This document shows positions 8,069 through 16,242 of a stretch of DNA of 64,000 nt, in pieces (position 1 is the stretch's first letter; every line of letters begins with the position of its first letter). A model generated the notes under the pieces. That model was not told the origin of the DNA. It saw only the letters and a program-made list of their open reading frames with translations, and ran no database searches. Source of the DNA: JAGOCV01 sp049445855 (GTDB lineage: Bacteria; Pseudomonadota; Gammaproteobacteria; Burkholderiales; Burkholderiaceae_C); contig NZ_JBMSDV010000002.1 of the NCBI RefSeq assembly GCF_049445855.1, positions 434,001 to 498,000 on the forward strand, in the 5' to 3' direction. The translations under genes and the position numbers were made by a program.

Positions 8069-10177
8069 ATGCCCGAAGCCGTTGAAGCACCGCCCATCCA
8101 GACACCCGGCGAATTCGTGAGTTTTCCCGGATCGCCTTTCGAACTGTTCCAGCCTTACCCGCCTTCGGGCGACCAGCCCACGGCCATCGCGGGGCTGGTG
8201 GAGGGTGTGCAGGACGGCGAGGTGTTCCAGACCCTGCTGGGCGTCACGGGCTCGGGCAAGACCTTCACCATGGCCAATGTGATTGCGCGGCTGGGTCGCC
8301 CGGCGATCGTGTTCGCACCCAACAAGACGCTGGCGGCGCAGCTGTACAGCGAATTCCGCGAGTTTTTCCCCAAGAACGCGGTGGAGTACTTCGTCAGCTA
8401 CTACGACTATTACCAGCCCGAGGCCTACGTGCCGCAGCGCGACCTGTTCATCGAGAAGGACTCGGCGATCAACGAGCACATCGAGCAGATGCGCCTGTCG
8501 TGCACCAAGAGCATCCTCGAGCGGCGTGATGTGGTCATCGTGGCCACTGTCTCGGCCATCTACGGCATCGGCGAGCCCGAGAGCTACCACCGCATGATCA
8601 TGACGTTGCGCGCGGGTGACAAGATGGGCCAGCGCGACGTGATCGGGCAGCTCATCCGCATGCAGTACCAGCGCAACGAGCAGGACTTCACACGTGGCAA
8701 GTTCCGCGTGCGCGGCGACACCATCGACGTGTTTCCGGCAGAGCACAGCGAACTGGCGGTGCGCATCGAGCTGTTCGACGACGAGATCGAGTCGCTGCAG
8801 CTGTTCGATCCGCTCACCGGGCGCATCCGCCAGAAGATCCCGCGCTTCACGGTTTATCCGTCCAGTCACTACGTGACCCCGCGCGACAAGGTGTTGTCGG
8901 CCGTCGAGACCATCAAGCTCGAACTCGACCAGCGCCTGAAGGAGCTGGTCGGCATGGGCAAGCTCGTGGAAGCGCAGCGGCTGGAGCAGCGCACGCGCTT
9001 CGACCTGGAAATGCTCAGCGAAGTCGGTCACTGCAAGGGCATCGAGAACTACACGCGTCACCTTTCGGGCGCAGCGCCCGGTGATCCGCCCTCGACGCTC
9101 ACCGATTACATGCCGCGCGACGCGCTGATGTTCCTGGACGAAAGCCACCAGATGATCGGCCAGCTCAACGCCATGTACAACGGCGACCGCGCGCGCAAGA
9201 CCACGCTGGTGGAATACGGCTTCCGCCTGCCTTCGGCGCTGGACAACCGGCCGCTCAAGTTCGAGGAGTTCGAGCGCCGCATGCGGCAGGCGATCTTCGT
9301 GTCGGCCACGCCGGCCGCTTACGAGCAGGAGCATGCAGGCAAGGTGGTGGAGCAGCTCGTGCGGCCTACCGGCCTGGTCGATCCGAAGGTGGAAGTCCGC
9401 CCGGCGACGCACCAGGTGGACGACGTGCTGCAGGAAATCCGTATCCGCGTCGAGAAGAACGAGCGCGTGCTCATCACCACGCTGACCAAGCGCATGGCCG
9501 AGCAACTGACCGACTACCTCACCGACAACGGCGTGAAGGTGCGCTACCTGCACAGTGACGTGGACACGGTCGAGCGCGTGGAAATCCTGCGTGACCTGCG
9601 ACTGGGCGCGTTCGACGTGCTGGTGGGCATCAACCTGCTTCGCGAGGGGCTGGACATTCCCGAGGTGAGCCTCGTGGCCATCCTCGACGCCGACAAGGAG
9701 GGCTTCCTGCGCGCCGAGCGTTCGCTGATCCAGACCATCGGACGGGCGGCGCGCAACCTGAACGGCCAGGCCATCCTCTATGCGGACCGGATGACCGATT
9801 CGATGAAGAAGGCCATCTCCGAAACCGAGCGCCGTCGCGCGCGCCAGATCGCCTGGAACGAGGAGCATGGCATCACGCCGCGCAGCATCGTCAAGCAGGT
9901 GCGCGACCTGATCGACGGCGTGTACAGCGAGAAGGCCAGCAAGGAAGCAGAGAAGCGTGATCTGGCGCGTGCGCATGTAGAGGACATGAGCGAGAAGGAC
10001 GTGGCGCGCGAGATCAAGAAGCTCGAAAAGCAGATGCTCGAACACGCGCGCGGCCTGGAGTTCGAGAAGGCGGCGCGTGTGCGCGACCAGTTGGCGCTGC
10101 TCAGGCAGCAGGCCTTCGGCGCGCCGGGCAGCGACAACGTCATACCGCTCACACCCAAGGCGGCCGGCGGACGTTAG
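8069..10177 (+). CDS. uvrB: Excinuclease ABC subunit B
   Basis: 702 residues, a complete UvrB. GVTGSGKTFTMANVI is the Walker A site, MFLDESHQM the Walker B/helicase II motif, EYFVSYYDYYQPEAYVP the beta-hairpin that clamps DNA, and TIGRAARNLNGQ helicase motif VI. The C-terminal UVR domain (from about residue 640, GLEFEKAARVRDQL) contacts UvrC and UvrA. UvrB verifies damage after UvrA loading and recruits UvrC in nucleotide excision repair. The ATG at 8069 is preceded by only a weak ribosome-binding site. Confidence 0.98.
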   Translation: MPEAVEAPPIQTPGEFVSFPGSPFELFQPYPPSGDQPTAIAGLVEGVQDGEVFQTLLGVTGSGKTFTMANVIARLGRPAIVFAPNKTLAAQLYSEFREFFPKNAVEYFVSYYDYYQPEAYVPQRDLFIEKDSAINEHIEQMRLSCTKSILERRDVVIVATVSAIYGIGEPESYHRMIMTLRAGDKMGQRDVIGQLIRMQYQRNEQDFTRGKFRVRGDTIDVFPAEHSELAVRIELFDDEIESLQLFDPLTGRIRQKIPRFTVYPSSHYVTPRDKVLSAVETIKLELDQRLKELVGMGKLVEAQRLEQRTRFDLEMLSEVGHCKGIENYTRHLSGAAPGDPPSTLTDYMPRDALMFLDESHQMIGQLNAMYNGDRARKTTLVEYGFRLPSALDNRPLKFEEFERRMRQAIFVSATPAAYEQEHAGKVVEQLVRPTGLVDPKVEVRPATHQVDDVLQEIRIRVEKNERVLITTLTKRMAEQLTDYLTDNGVKVRYLHSDVDTVERVEILRDLRLGAFDVLVGINLLREGLDIPEVSLVAILDADKEGFLRAERSLIQTIGRAARNLNGQAILYADRMTDSMKKAISETERRRARQIAWNEEHGITPRSIVKQVRDLIDGVYSEKASKEAEKRDLARAHVEDMSEKDVAREIKKLEKQMLEHARGLEFEKAARVRDQLALLRQQAFGAPGSDNVIPLTPKAAGGR

Positions 10178-10189
10178 CATCGCGCGGGT

Positions 10190-10849
10190 ATGCAGACCTC
10201 GATCTACCTCATCGAAGACGACACCACGGTCCACGATTTCGTGCTGCGCACGCTGCAGGCGCGGCCCGAGTGGAAGCTGGCGGGCTATTCGGCATCGTTT
10301 GCCCATGCGGCTGAAAACGCCGCAGATGCTGCCGCCAGCGTCTATCTTGTGGACCTCGGCCTGCCCGACGGTCACGGCGAGGATCTGCTGAAGATGCTGT
10401 CCGTCAGCAACCCCGGCTGCGAGCTGCTGGTGTTCACCGTATTCGGCGACGAAACCCGGCTCATCAACGCCATCGAGGCAGGCGCCACGGGCTATGTGCT
10501 CAAGGGCTGCAGCGGCGAAGAACTGATCTCGGCCATCGAGCAGATCCAGGAGGGTGGGGCGCCCATCTCGTCATTGCTTGCGCGGCTGCTGCTCAAGCGC
10601 CTGCGGTCCGTGCAGGACTCGCTGCCGCCGGTGCGCGCGGATGCGCTGTCCAGCGAAGTCATCCTCTCCGAGCGCGAGACCGATGTGCTCAAGCTCGTTG
10701 CCCAGGGCTACGTGAACAAGGAGATCGCCCGCAAGCTCGACATCTCCGGCCATACCGTGGGATCGCACATCAAGAACCTGTATCGCAAGCTTGCCGTCCA
10801 CACGCGCGTGCAGGTCGTGCGCGCAGCGCAGGAGCGGGGGCTCGTTTGA
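10190..10849 (+). CDS. LuxR/NarL-type response regulator
   Basis: 219 residues. The receiver domain occupies about residues 1-120, with acidic residues near Glu9/Asp10 and the phosphoacceptor Asp55 in YLVDLGLPDG. A LuxR-type helix-turn-helix fills the C-terminus (LSERETDVLKLVAQGYVNKE, then SGHTVGSHIKNLYRKL). It starts 12 bp after uvrB and overlaps the next gene, the sensor kinase, by four bases, so the two form a translationally coupled two-component pair. The target genes and signal are not evident. Confidence 0.93.
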   Translation: MQTSIYLIEDDTTVHDFVLRTLQARPEWKLAGYSASFAHAAENAADAAASVYLVDLGLPDGHGEDLLKMLSVSNPGCELLVFTVFGDETRLINAIEAGATGYVLKGCSGEELISAIEQIQEGGAPISSLLARLLLKRLRSVQDSLPPVRADALSSEVILSERETDVLKLVAQGYVNKEIARKLDISGHTVGSHIKNLYRKLAVHTRVQVVRAAQERGLV

Positions 10850-12741
10850 CCCTTCCGCGCTGGCTCCTGCGTCTGGCGGGGCGAATGCATCAGGTGCCCG
10901 CATGGGCCTGGGTGGGCGCGCTGCTCACACTGGTGCTCGGCGGTCTGGTGCTGGTGTCGCTGCCGCCGCAATTGCCCGGCGCGGTGGCCATTGTGGAAGC
11001 CGTGGCGCAGCTCGACGAACCGACAACGGTACCGCCGCGGGCCGTGAAGCTGCCGCACATCTGGGACGACGAGCGTCCGCCATGGGAAGGCACGGGACGC
11101 TACGCGATCGCCTGGCCCCCGCAACTGTCGGAAGCCGACCATGCGGCACAGCCGCTCGCTGTCTACCTGCCGCGCGTGGGCTCGCGCTTCCGTGTCTGGC
11201 TGAACGACCGGTTGATTGCCGAGAACTCGTGGGACGATCCGGGGTATGTCGATACCAGCGTCATGCCGCATATGGTCACCCTGCCGGCTGAACTGCTGGC
11301 CAAGGATGCGCGCCAGAACCGCCTCGTCGTCGAGGTGCGCGGCACGCTTCTGCGCAAGAGCGGGCTGTCGCCGCTGGTCATCGGACCGAAAGATGTCGTC
11401 GAGACACGCTTCAAGAAGATTTACTGGTGGCAGGTGCAGGCCACATGGATGGTGGCGGCGTGTTCCGTGCTGCTGGCCCTCCTGTCCGGGCTGATCTGGC
11501 TGCAGGCGCGGGAGCGTGTGTTCGCGCTGCTGGCTGCGGCTTCCACCGCGTGGGCCATCCGGCTCGCGCTCACGCCACTGGTGGAACCGAACATGCCGTT
11601 CGAACTGTGGTTCTACCTGCACAAACTGTCGTTCACTGTCTATTGCGGCTTCCTGTACCTGTTCCTCTGGGAGTTGTTCGATTTCCGGCAAGGCTTTGCG
11701 CGCCGTCTCGTCGTCGGCCTCCTGTGGGTCGGGCCGGTCTGGCTGGGTGTGACCACGCTGACTGGCAACTACAACATGTACCGGATCTGGACAGCGGTGC
11801 TGGCGGTCATTTCCATCATCACGCTGGTTCTGATGTTTCGCCGGGCGCGCTGGGGACTCGACGGCGACCAGCGGCTGATGGTGGTGGTGGGCATCGTCAC
11901 GCTCGTCACGGGTGTGCGTGATTTCCTTGTGGTGCAGCTGAATTTTCCCGGCGACGGGGACCTGCGCTGGATGACGACAGGCAGCCTCGTCTTCATGCTG
12001 ACGCTGGCCTGGGTGATGGTGCAGCGCACGTCCAGCTACATGCAGCAGATCGGGCAGCTCAACCAGGATCTGGAGCAGCGTGTGCGCGACCGCGAGCAGG
12101 AGCTGCATCACGCCTTCGACCAGTTGCGCGAGGCCGAGCGGCGGCAGGTGCTGGAGGACGAAAGGCAGCGCCTCACGCGCGATATGCATGACGGCCTGGG
12201 CAGCCAGCTGGTCCAGACGCTCAATCTGGTGCGCGGCGGCACGAAGACCGATTCGGCGGCGGTGGAAGCCATGCTCACGCATGCGCTGGAAGAACTTCGC
12301 ATGACGCTCGACTCCATGGAACCGCTCGAAGGCGATTTGCCTGCCATCCTGGGAACTTTGCGCCGGCGCATCGGGCCCGCGCTGGAAGCCGCGGGCATCG
12401 AACTCGTCTGGCAGGTGGAGGAACTTGCGCCCATCACCGTCCGCGGCGAGCCGATGGATTCACGTGGCGTGATGCACCTGTTCCGCTGCCTGCAGGAGGT
12501 CTTCGCCAACATCGTCAAGCACGCGGGAGCCACGCAGGTGACGGTGCGCACCTGGATGGACGGCGCTACCGCATTGATGAGCGTGACGGACAACGGCCGG
12601 GGACTGGGTGCAGGTTCGCGCGAGGGCGGCCGGGGCATGAGCAACATCCGTCTTCGGGCTGCCGAGCTCGGGGGAACCGTCACCTTCTCGGACACCAGAC
12701 CCGGCACCTGTGTCGTTTTCAGTTTCTCTACCGGCGCCTGA
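10846..12741 (+). CDS. Membrane sensor histidine kinase (HisKA_3 type)
   Basis: 631 residues from a TTG that overlaps the regulator's TGA; an in-frame ATG at 10885 is the alternative start. The N-terminus has one membrane helix, then a periplasmic domain of about 160 residues with a jelly-roll look (YLPRVGSRFRVWLNDRLIAE) as in 7TMR-DISM sensors, then six to seven membrane helices to about residue 400. A coiled linker leads to the dimerisation box TRDMHDGLGSQLVQ with phosphorylated His448, and the ATPase domain carries VTDNGRGLG and GRGMSNIRLRA. It phosphorylates the upstream NarL-type regulator. The ligand is unknown. Confidence 0.93.
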   Translation: MTLPRWLLRLAGRMHQVPAWAWVGALLTLVLGGLVLVSLPPQLPGAVAIVEAVAQLDEPTTVPPRAVKLPHIWDDERPPWEGTGRYAIAWPPQLSEADHAAQPLAVYLPRVGSRFRVWLNDRLIAENSWDDPGYVDTSVMPHMVTLPAELLAKDARQNRLVVEVRGTLLRKSGLSPLVIGPKDVVETRFKKIYWWQVQATWMVAACSVLLALLSGLIWLQARERVFALLAAASTAWAIRLALTPLVEPNMPFELWFYLHKLSFTVYCGFLYLFLWELFDFRQGFARRLVVGLLWVGPVWLGVTTLTGNYNMYRIWTAVLAVISIITLVLMFRRARWGLDGDQRLMVVVGIVTLVTGVRDFLVVQLNFPGDGDLRWMTTGSLVFMLTLAWVMVQRTSSYMQQIGQLNQDLEQRVRDREQELHHAFDQLREAERRQVLEDERQRLTRDMHDGLGSQLVQTLNLVRGGTKTDSAAVEAMLTHALEELRMTLDSMEPLEGDLPAILGTLRRRIGPALEAAGIELVWQVEELAPITVRGEPMDSRGVMHLFRCLQEVFANIVKHAGATQVTVRTWMDGATALMSVTDNGRGLGAGSREGGRGMSNIRLRAAELGGTVTFSDTRPGTCVVFSFSTGA

Positions 12742-12868
12742 ATATCGATTGACAAACTTGATATCCCGGATCGAGGAACCACTTGTCCTACTGGGAATCA
12801 CAGGAATTACAAGAACAAGTCGTCGGCCGGGCAACCGGAGCGCATCGGAAGTCCCGAAACCCTGACAT

Positions 12869-12905
12869 ATACCTGAGTAAAACAATGGGGTTTTTGTGCT
12901 ATACT
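12869..12905 (+). promoter_or_regulatory. IscR type 1 box and -10 element of the isc operon
   Basis: In the 297 bp gap before iscR, half sites ATACCTGAGTA (12869-12879) and CAATGGGGTTT (12883-12893) are separated by AAA. This is the 11-3-11 geometry of the type 1 IscR site; the left arm matches ATASYYGACTR at 10 of 11 positions and the right arm at 8 of 11. A TATACT at 12900-12905 is a good -10 element, so the box covers the -35 region, as expected for autorepression by [2Fe-2S]-IscR. The rest of the gap shows nothing else I can name. Confidence 0.72.
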
Positions 12906-13038
12906 TGATGCAAATACTCAACAACAAAAGACCCGACGATGAAAAGGGCCAGCACAAGCTGGAAAAGGGCGGAGACCGTGTTCCGTAGCCCACAAGGCGT
13001 CGGAACTGTTTAGCTTAAGCCTAGCCTAGGAGCTTGCG

Positions 13039-13575
13039 ATGCGTCTCACTACCAAAGGCCGTTTTGCGGTCACTGCCATGATTGATCTGGCCCTGCGCCA
13101 GAACAACGGTCCCGTTACCCTGGCTGCTATCAGCCAGCGCCAGCAGATTTCGCTTTCCTATCTTGAACAGCTTTTCGGCAAGTTGCGCCGTCACGAACTG
13201 GTCGAGTCCACCCGGGGTCCGGGCGGTGGCTACACACTGGGCCGCAAGGCTGCGGACATCACCGTGGCCGACATCATCGTTTCCGTGGACGAGCCCATTG
13301 ACGCCACGCATTGCGGCGGCAAGGAAAATTGCCTGGGCGAAGCCGGCCGCTGCATGACGCACGAACTCTGGGCGTCGCTGAACCAGCGCATGGTCGAGTT
13401 CCTGGACTCCGTCACCCTGCAGAAGCTGGTGGACGAGCAGATCGCCAAGGGCGTGACGATCGAGGACAAGCCCTCGCCGAAGCGTGCGATCTCCAGCCAG
13501 CCCGTGGTCAAGCCGATCCGCGTGAATGCACCGAATTCGGTGTTCGCGCTGGGTAACGCATTCGCGAAGTCCTGA
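13039..13575 (+). CDS. iscR: Fe-S cluster regulator IscR (Rrf2 family)
   Basis: 178 residues. The N-terminal winged helix (MRLTTKGRFAVTAMIDLAL) and dimerisation helix are canonical. The cluster ligands Cys92, Cys98 and Cys105 appear in CGGKENCLGEAGRCM, followed by His108; the last cysteine is one residue later than in E. coli. With a [2Fe-2S] cluster the protein represses its own operon, and in apo form it controls a second class of sites. A C-terminal extension after residue ~150 is poorly conserved. It is the first gene of the isc cluster. Confidence 0.97.
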   Translation: MRLTTKGRFAVTAMIDLALRQNNGPVTLAAISQRQQISLSYLEQLFGKLRRHELVESTRGPGGGYTLGRKAADITVADIIVSVDEPIDATHCGGKENCLGEAGRCMTHELWASLNQRMVEFLDSVTLQKLVDEQIAKGVTIEDKPSPKRAISSQPVVKPIRVNAPNSVFALGNAFAKS

Positions 13576-13647
13576 CCGGCGTGCCGCGCTTGATCCTGAC
13601 CCCCGCTCCCGTTGTTTCTTGCCAGCCAGAGTTGTACTGAGCCAGCC

Positions 13648-14868
13648 ATGGACATGACCCCGCACTTTCCGATCTATCTGGACTACGGCGCGACGACGCC
13701 GGTCGATCCGCGCGTCGTGGACGCGATGATTCCCTGGCTGCGCAAGCATTTCGGCAACCCGGCTTCCCGCAGTCATGCGTGGGGCTGGGAGGCGGAAGAG
13801 GCCGTCGAGAAGGCGCGTGCCGACGTCGCCGAACTCATCGGCGCCGACCCGCGGGAGATCGTCTGGACCTCTGGCGCCACCGAGTCGAACAACCTCGCGC
13901 TCAAGGGCGCGGCCCACTTCTACAAGGGCAAGGGCAAGCACCTCATCACGGTGAAGACCGAGCACAAGGCCGTGCTGGACACCATGCGAGAACTCGAACG
14001 CCAGGGCTTCGAGGTCACTTACATGGATGTGCAGGAAGACGGCATGCTCGACCTGGAGGCGCTCAAGGCTGCCATCCGGCCGGACACCATCCTGATCAGC
14101 GTCATGTTCGTGAACAACGAGATTGGCGTCATCCAGGACATCCCCGCCATCGGCACGCTGTGCCGCGAGAAGGGCATCATCTTCCACGTGGACGCCGCAC
14201 AGGCGACGGGCAAGGTCGAAATCGACCTCAAGACGCTGCCTGTGGACCTGATGAGCCTGGCTTCGCACAAGACCTATGGGCCCAAGGGGATCGGCGCGCT
14301 GTACGTGCGCCGCAAGCCGCGCGTGCGCCTTGAAGCGCAGATGCACGGTGGCGGTCATGAGCGCGGGATGCGTTCGGGCACGCTGCCCACGCACCAGATC
14401 GTCGGCATGGGTGAGGCGTTCCGCCTGGCCCGCCTCGAAATGGCGCAGGACCTGGCGAAGGCGCAGGCATTGCACCAGCGCCTGCTGGACGGGCTTAAGG
14501 ACATCGAGCAGGTGTTCCTCAACGGCCATGCCGAAAAGCGCGTGCCACACAACCTGAACATGAGCTTCAACTTCGTTGAAGGCGAGTCTTTGATCATGGG
14601 CATCAAGGGCCTGGCGGTGTCGTCGGGTTCGGCCTGCACGTCGGCCAGCCTGGAGCCCAGCTACGTGCTGCGCGCGCTCGGCCGCAGCGACGAACTGGCC
14701 CACAGCAGCCTGCGCATGACCATCGGCCGTTTCACGACCGAAGAGGAAATCGATTACGCGATCTCCACCATCCGGCACAACGTCGCCAAGCTGCGCGACC
14801 TGAGCCCGCTGTGGGAGATGTACAAGGACGGCGTCGACCTGTCGACCATCCAGTGGACGGCGCACTGA
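13648..14868 (+). CDS. iscS: Cysteine desulfurase
   Basis: 406 residues from the ATG at 13648; the frame is open from 13612 but the upstream codons have no conserved content. The PLP lysine is Lys208 in SLASHKTYGPKG and the persulfide-forming cysteine is Cys330 in SSGSACTSAS, both at the expected spacing for IscS (E. coli Lys206 and Cys328). It removes sulfur from cysteine and passes it to IscU, and in related bacteria also to tRNA thiolation enzymes. It lies 72 bp after iscR in the isc operon. Confidence 0.98.
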   Translation: MDMTPHFPIYLDYGATTPVDPRVVDAMIPWLRKHFGNPASRSHAWGWEAEEAVEKARADVAELIGADPREIVWTSGATESNNLALKGAAHFYKGKGKHLITVKTEHKAVLDTMRELERQGFEVTYMDVQEDGMLDLEALKAAIRPDTILISVMFVNNEIGVIQDIPAIGTLCREKGIIFHVDAAQATGKVEIDLKTLPVDLMSLASHKTYGPKGIGALYVRRKPRVRLEAQMHGGGHERGMRSGTLPTHQIVGMGEAFRLARLEMAQDLAKAQALHQRLLDGLKDIEQVFLNGHAEKRVPHNLNMSFNFVEGESLIMGIKGLAVSSGSACTSASLEPSYVLRALGRSDELAHSSLRMTIGRFTTEEEIDYAISTIRHNVAKLRDLSPLWEMYKDGVDLSTIQWTAH

Positions 14869-14895
14869 CGCGATAGAACAGAAAAGAGGTAACCC

Positions 14896-15294
14896 ATGGC
14901 CTATTCAGAAAAAGTCGTTGATCACTACGAAAACCCGCGCAACGTCGGCTCCTTCGAAAAGGGCGACGAGACAGTCGGCACCGGCATGGTCGGTGCGCCT
15001 GCCTGCGGCGACGTCATGAAACTGCAGATCAAGGTGAATCCTGAAACCGGCGTCATCGAAGACGCGCGTTTCAAGACCTACGGTTGCGGCTCTGCCATCG
15101 CATCGAGCTCGCTCGTCACCGAATGGGTGAAGGGCAAGACGCTGGACGAAGCCGCGTCGCTCAAGAACAGCCAGATCGCCGAAGAACTGGCCCTGCCGCC
15201 GGTGAAGATCCACTGCTCCATCCTGGCGGAAGATGCCATCAAGGCGGCGGTCGACGACTACCGCAAGAAGCACGCGGCTGTTGCCGTCCATTGA
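14896..15294 (+). CDS. iscU: Fe-S cluster assembly scaffold IscU
   Basis: 132 residues. The three cluster-ligating cysteines are Cys37 (GAPACGDVM, with Asp39), Cys64 (TYGCGSAIAS) and Cys107 (KIHCSILA). The LPPVK motif recognised by the HscA chaperone is at residues 100-104. IscU builds [2Fe-2S] and [4Fe-4S] clusters with sulfur from IscS and hands them to target proteins. A strong ribosome-binding site (AAGAGGTAA) precedes the ATG. It lies 27 bp after iscS. Confidence 0.98.
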   Translation: MAYSEKVVDHYENPRNVGSFEKGDETVGTGMVGAPACGDVMKLQIKVNPETGVIEDARFKTYGCGSAIASSSLVTEWVKGKTLDEAASLKNSQIAEELALPPVKIHCSILAEDAIKAAVDDYRKKHAAVAVH

Positions 15295-15315
15295 TCGCAA
15301 GCTGAACAGACGGAC

Positions 15316-15639
15316 ATGGCAGTCACACTGACAGAAGCAGCAGCAAGGCACGTGACCCGCTATCTCTCCAAGCGGGGCAAGGGCGTGGGCGTGCGCCTGG
15401 GCGTGAAGACCACCGGTTGCTCGGGCCTGGCTTACAAGCTCGAGTATGTGGACGAAGCTGCGCCTGAAGACACGGTGTTCGAAGACCAGGGCGTCAAGGT
15501 GCTGGTCGATCCGAAGAGCTTGAGCTATATCGACGGCACACAGCTGGACTTCGTGCGCGAAGGCCTCAATGAAGGTTTCCGCTTCAACAACCCGAATGAA
15601 CGCGACCGTTGCGGTTGCGGTGAGAGCTTCCGCATCTGA
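15316..15639 (+). CDS. iscA: A-type Fe-S carrier IscA
   Basis: 107 residues. The conserved cysteines Cys35 (KTTGCSGLAY) and Cys99/Cys101 (DRCGCGESF) match the IscA/HesB family exactly in position. It transfers iron or assembled clusters to apoproteins in the cytoplasm. It lies 21 bp after iscU. A terminator-like hairpin follows within 45 bp of its stop, separating the IscRSUA part of the cluster from hscB-hscA-fdx. Confidence 0.97.
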   Translation: MAVTLTEAAARHVTRYLSKRGKGVGVRLGVKTTGCSGLAYKLEYVDEAAPEDTVFEDQGVKVLVDPKSLSYIDGTQLDFVREGLNEGFRFNNPNERDRCGCGESFRI

Positions 15640-15679
15640 GCCGCGCGTCCTGGCCGGTGCTTGACGCCGGCCTCGACCC

Positions 15680-15711
15680 AACCGCCTTCACATGCGTGCT
15701 GGCGGTTTTTT
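15680..15711 (+). terminator. Rho-independent terminator between iscA and hscB
   Basis: An AACCGCC arm (15680-15686) pairs with GGCGGTT (15701-15707) and runs into TTTT at once. The hscB ATG is only 9 bp further on. It probably acts as a partial terminator that lowers expression of the chaperone genes relative to iscRSUA. Confidence 0.7.
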
Positions 15712-15719
15712 ATTGACCC

Positions 15720-16238
15720 ATGAATCTTCAATCCACTGACTTCGAGCTCTTCGGCGTACCGGCGCGGTTTGCGCAGGACCGCGCTGCGCTCGACGCGCGC
15801 TGGAAGGAACTGCAGCGCGAAGCGCACCCCGACCGCTTCGCCGCGCAGGGCGCTGCGGCGCAGCGTGTGGCCATGCAATGGTCGGTGCGCATCAACGAGG
15901 CGTACCAGCGTTTGAAAGATCCCCTGAAGCGCGCGGCATACCTGTGCGAGCTCCATGGCGCGCCCGTGAACGCCGAGAACAACACCGCCATGCCGCCTGC
16001 ATTCCTGATGCAACAGATGGAGTGGCGCGAGGCGCTCGACGATGCTTCCACGGAAGACGCGCTTGACCGGTTGTCGTCCGAAGTCCGGAATGCCGAACGC
16101 GAAGCGCTGGCCGCGTGCGGCAGCTTGCTCGACGAACAGAAAGACTACGGCGCCGCAGTGGCGCAAGTCAGAGCCCTCATGTTCATTGCGCGTTTCTCGG
16201 ACGACGTGCAGGCGCGCTACGAGAGACTGGGACAATAG
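15720..16238 (+). CDS. hscB: Fe-S biogenesis co-chaperone HscB (J-domain)
   Basis: 172 residues. The N-terminal J-domain starts at DFELFGVPARF and carries the HPD tripeptide in REAHPDRF, which stimulates the ATPase of HscA. A C-terminal three-helix domain (from about residue 95) binds IscU. The pair promotes cluster release from IscU. It starts 9 bp after the terminator hairpin and ends 4 bp before hscA. Confidence 0.96.
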   Translation: MNLQSTDFELFGVPARFAQDRAALDARWKELQREAHPDRFAAQGAAAQRVAMQWSVRINEAYQRLKDPLKRAAYLCELHGAPVNAENNTAMPPAFLMQQMEWREALDDASTEDALDRLSSEVRNAEREALAACGSLLDEQKDYGAAVAQVRALMFIARFSDDVQARYERLGQ

Positions 16239-16242
16239 CGGC

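Noticed and set aside
8039..10375. 778-codon minus-strand frame across uvrB
   Set aside because: Complete shadow of uvrB; His/Arg/Leu-rich with no motif.
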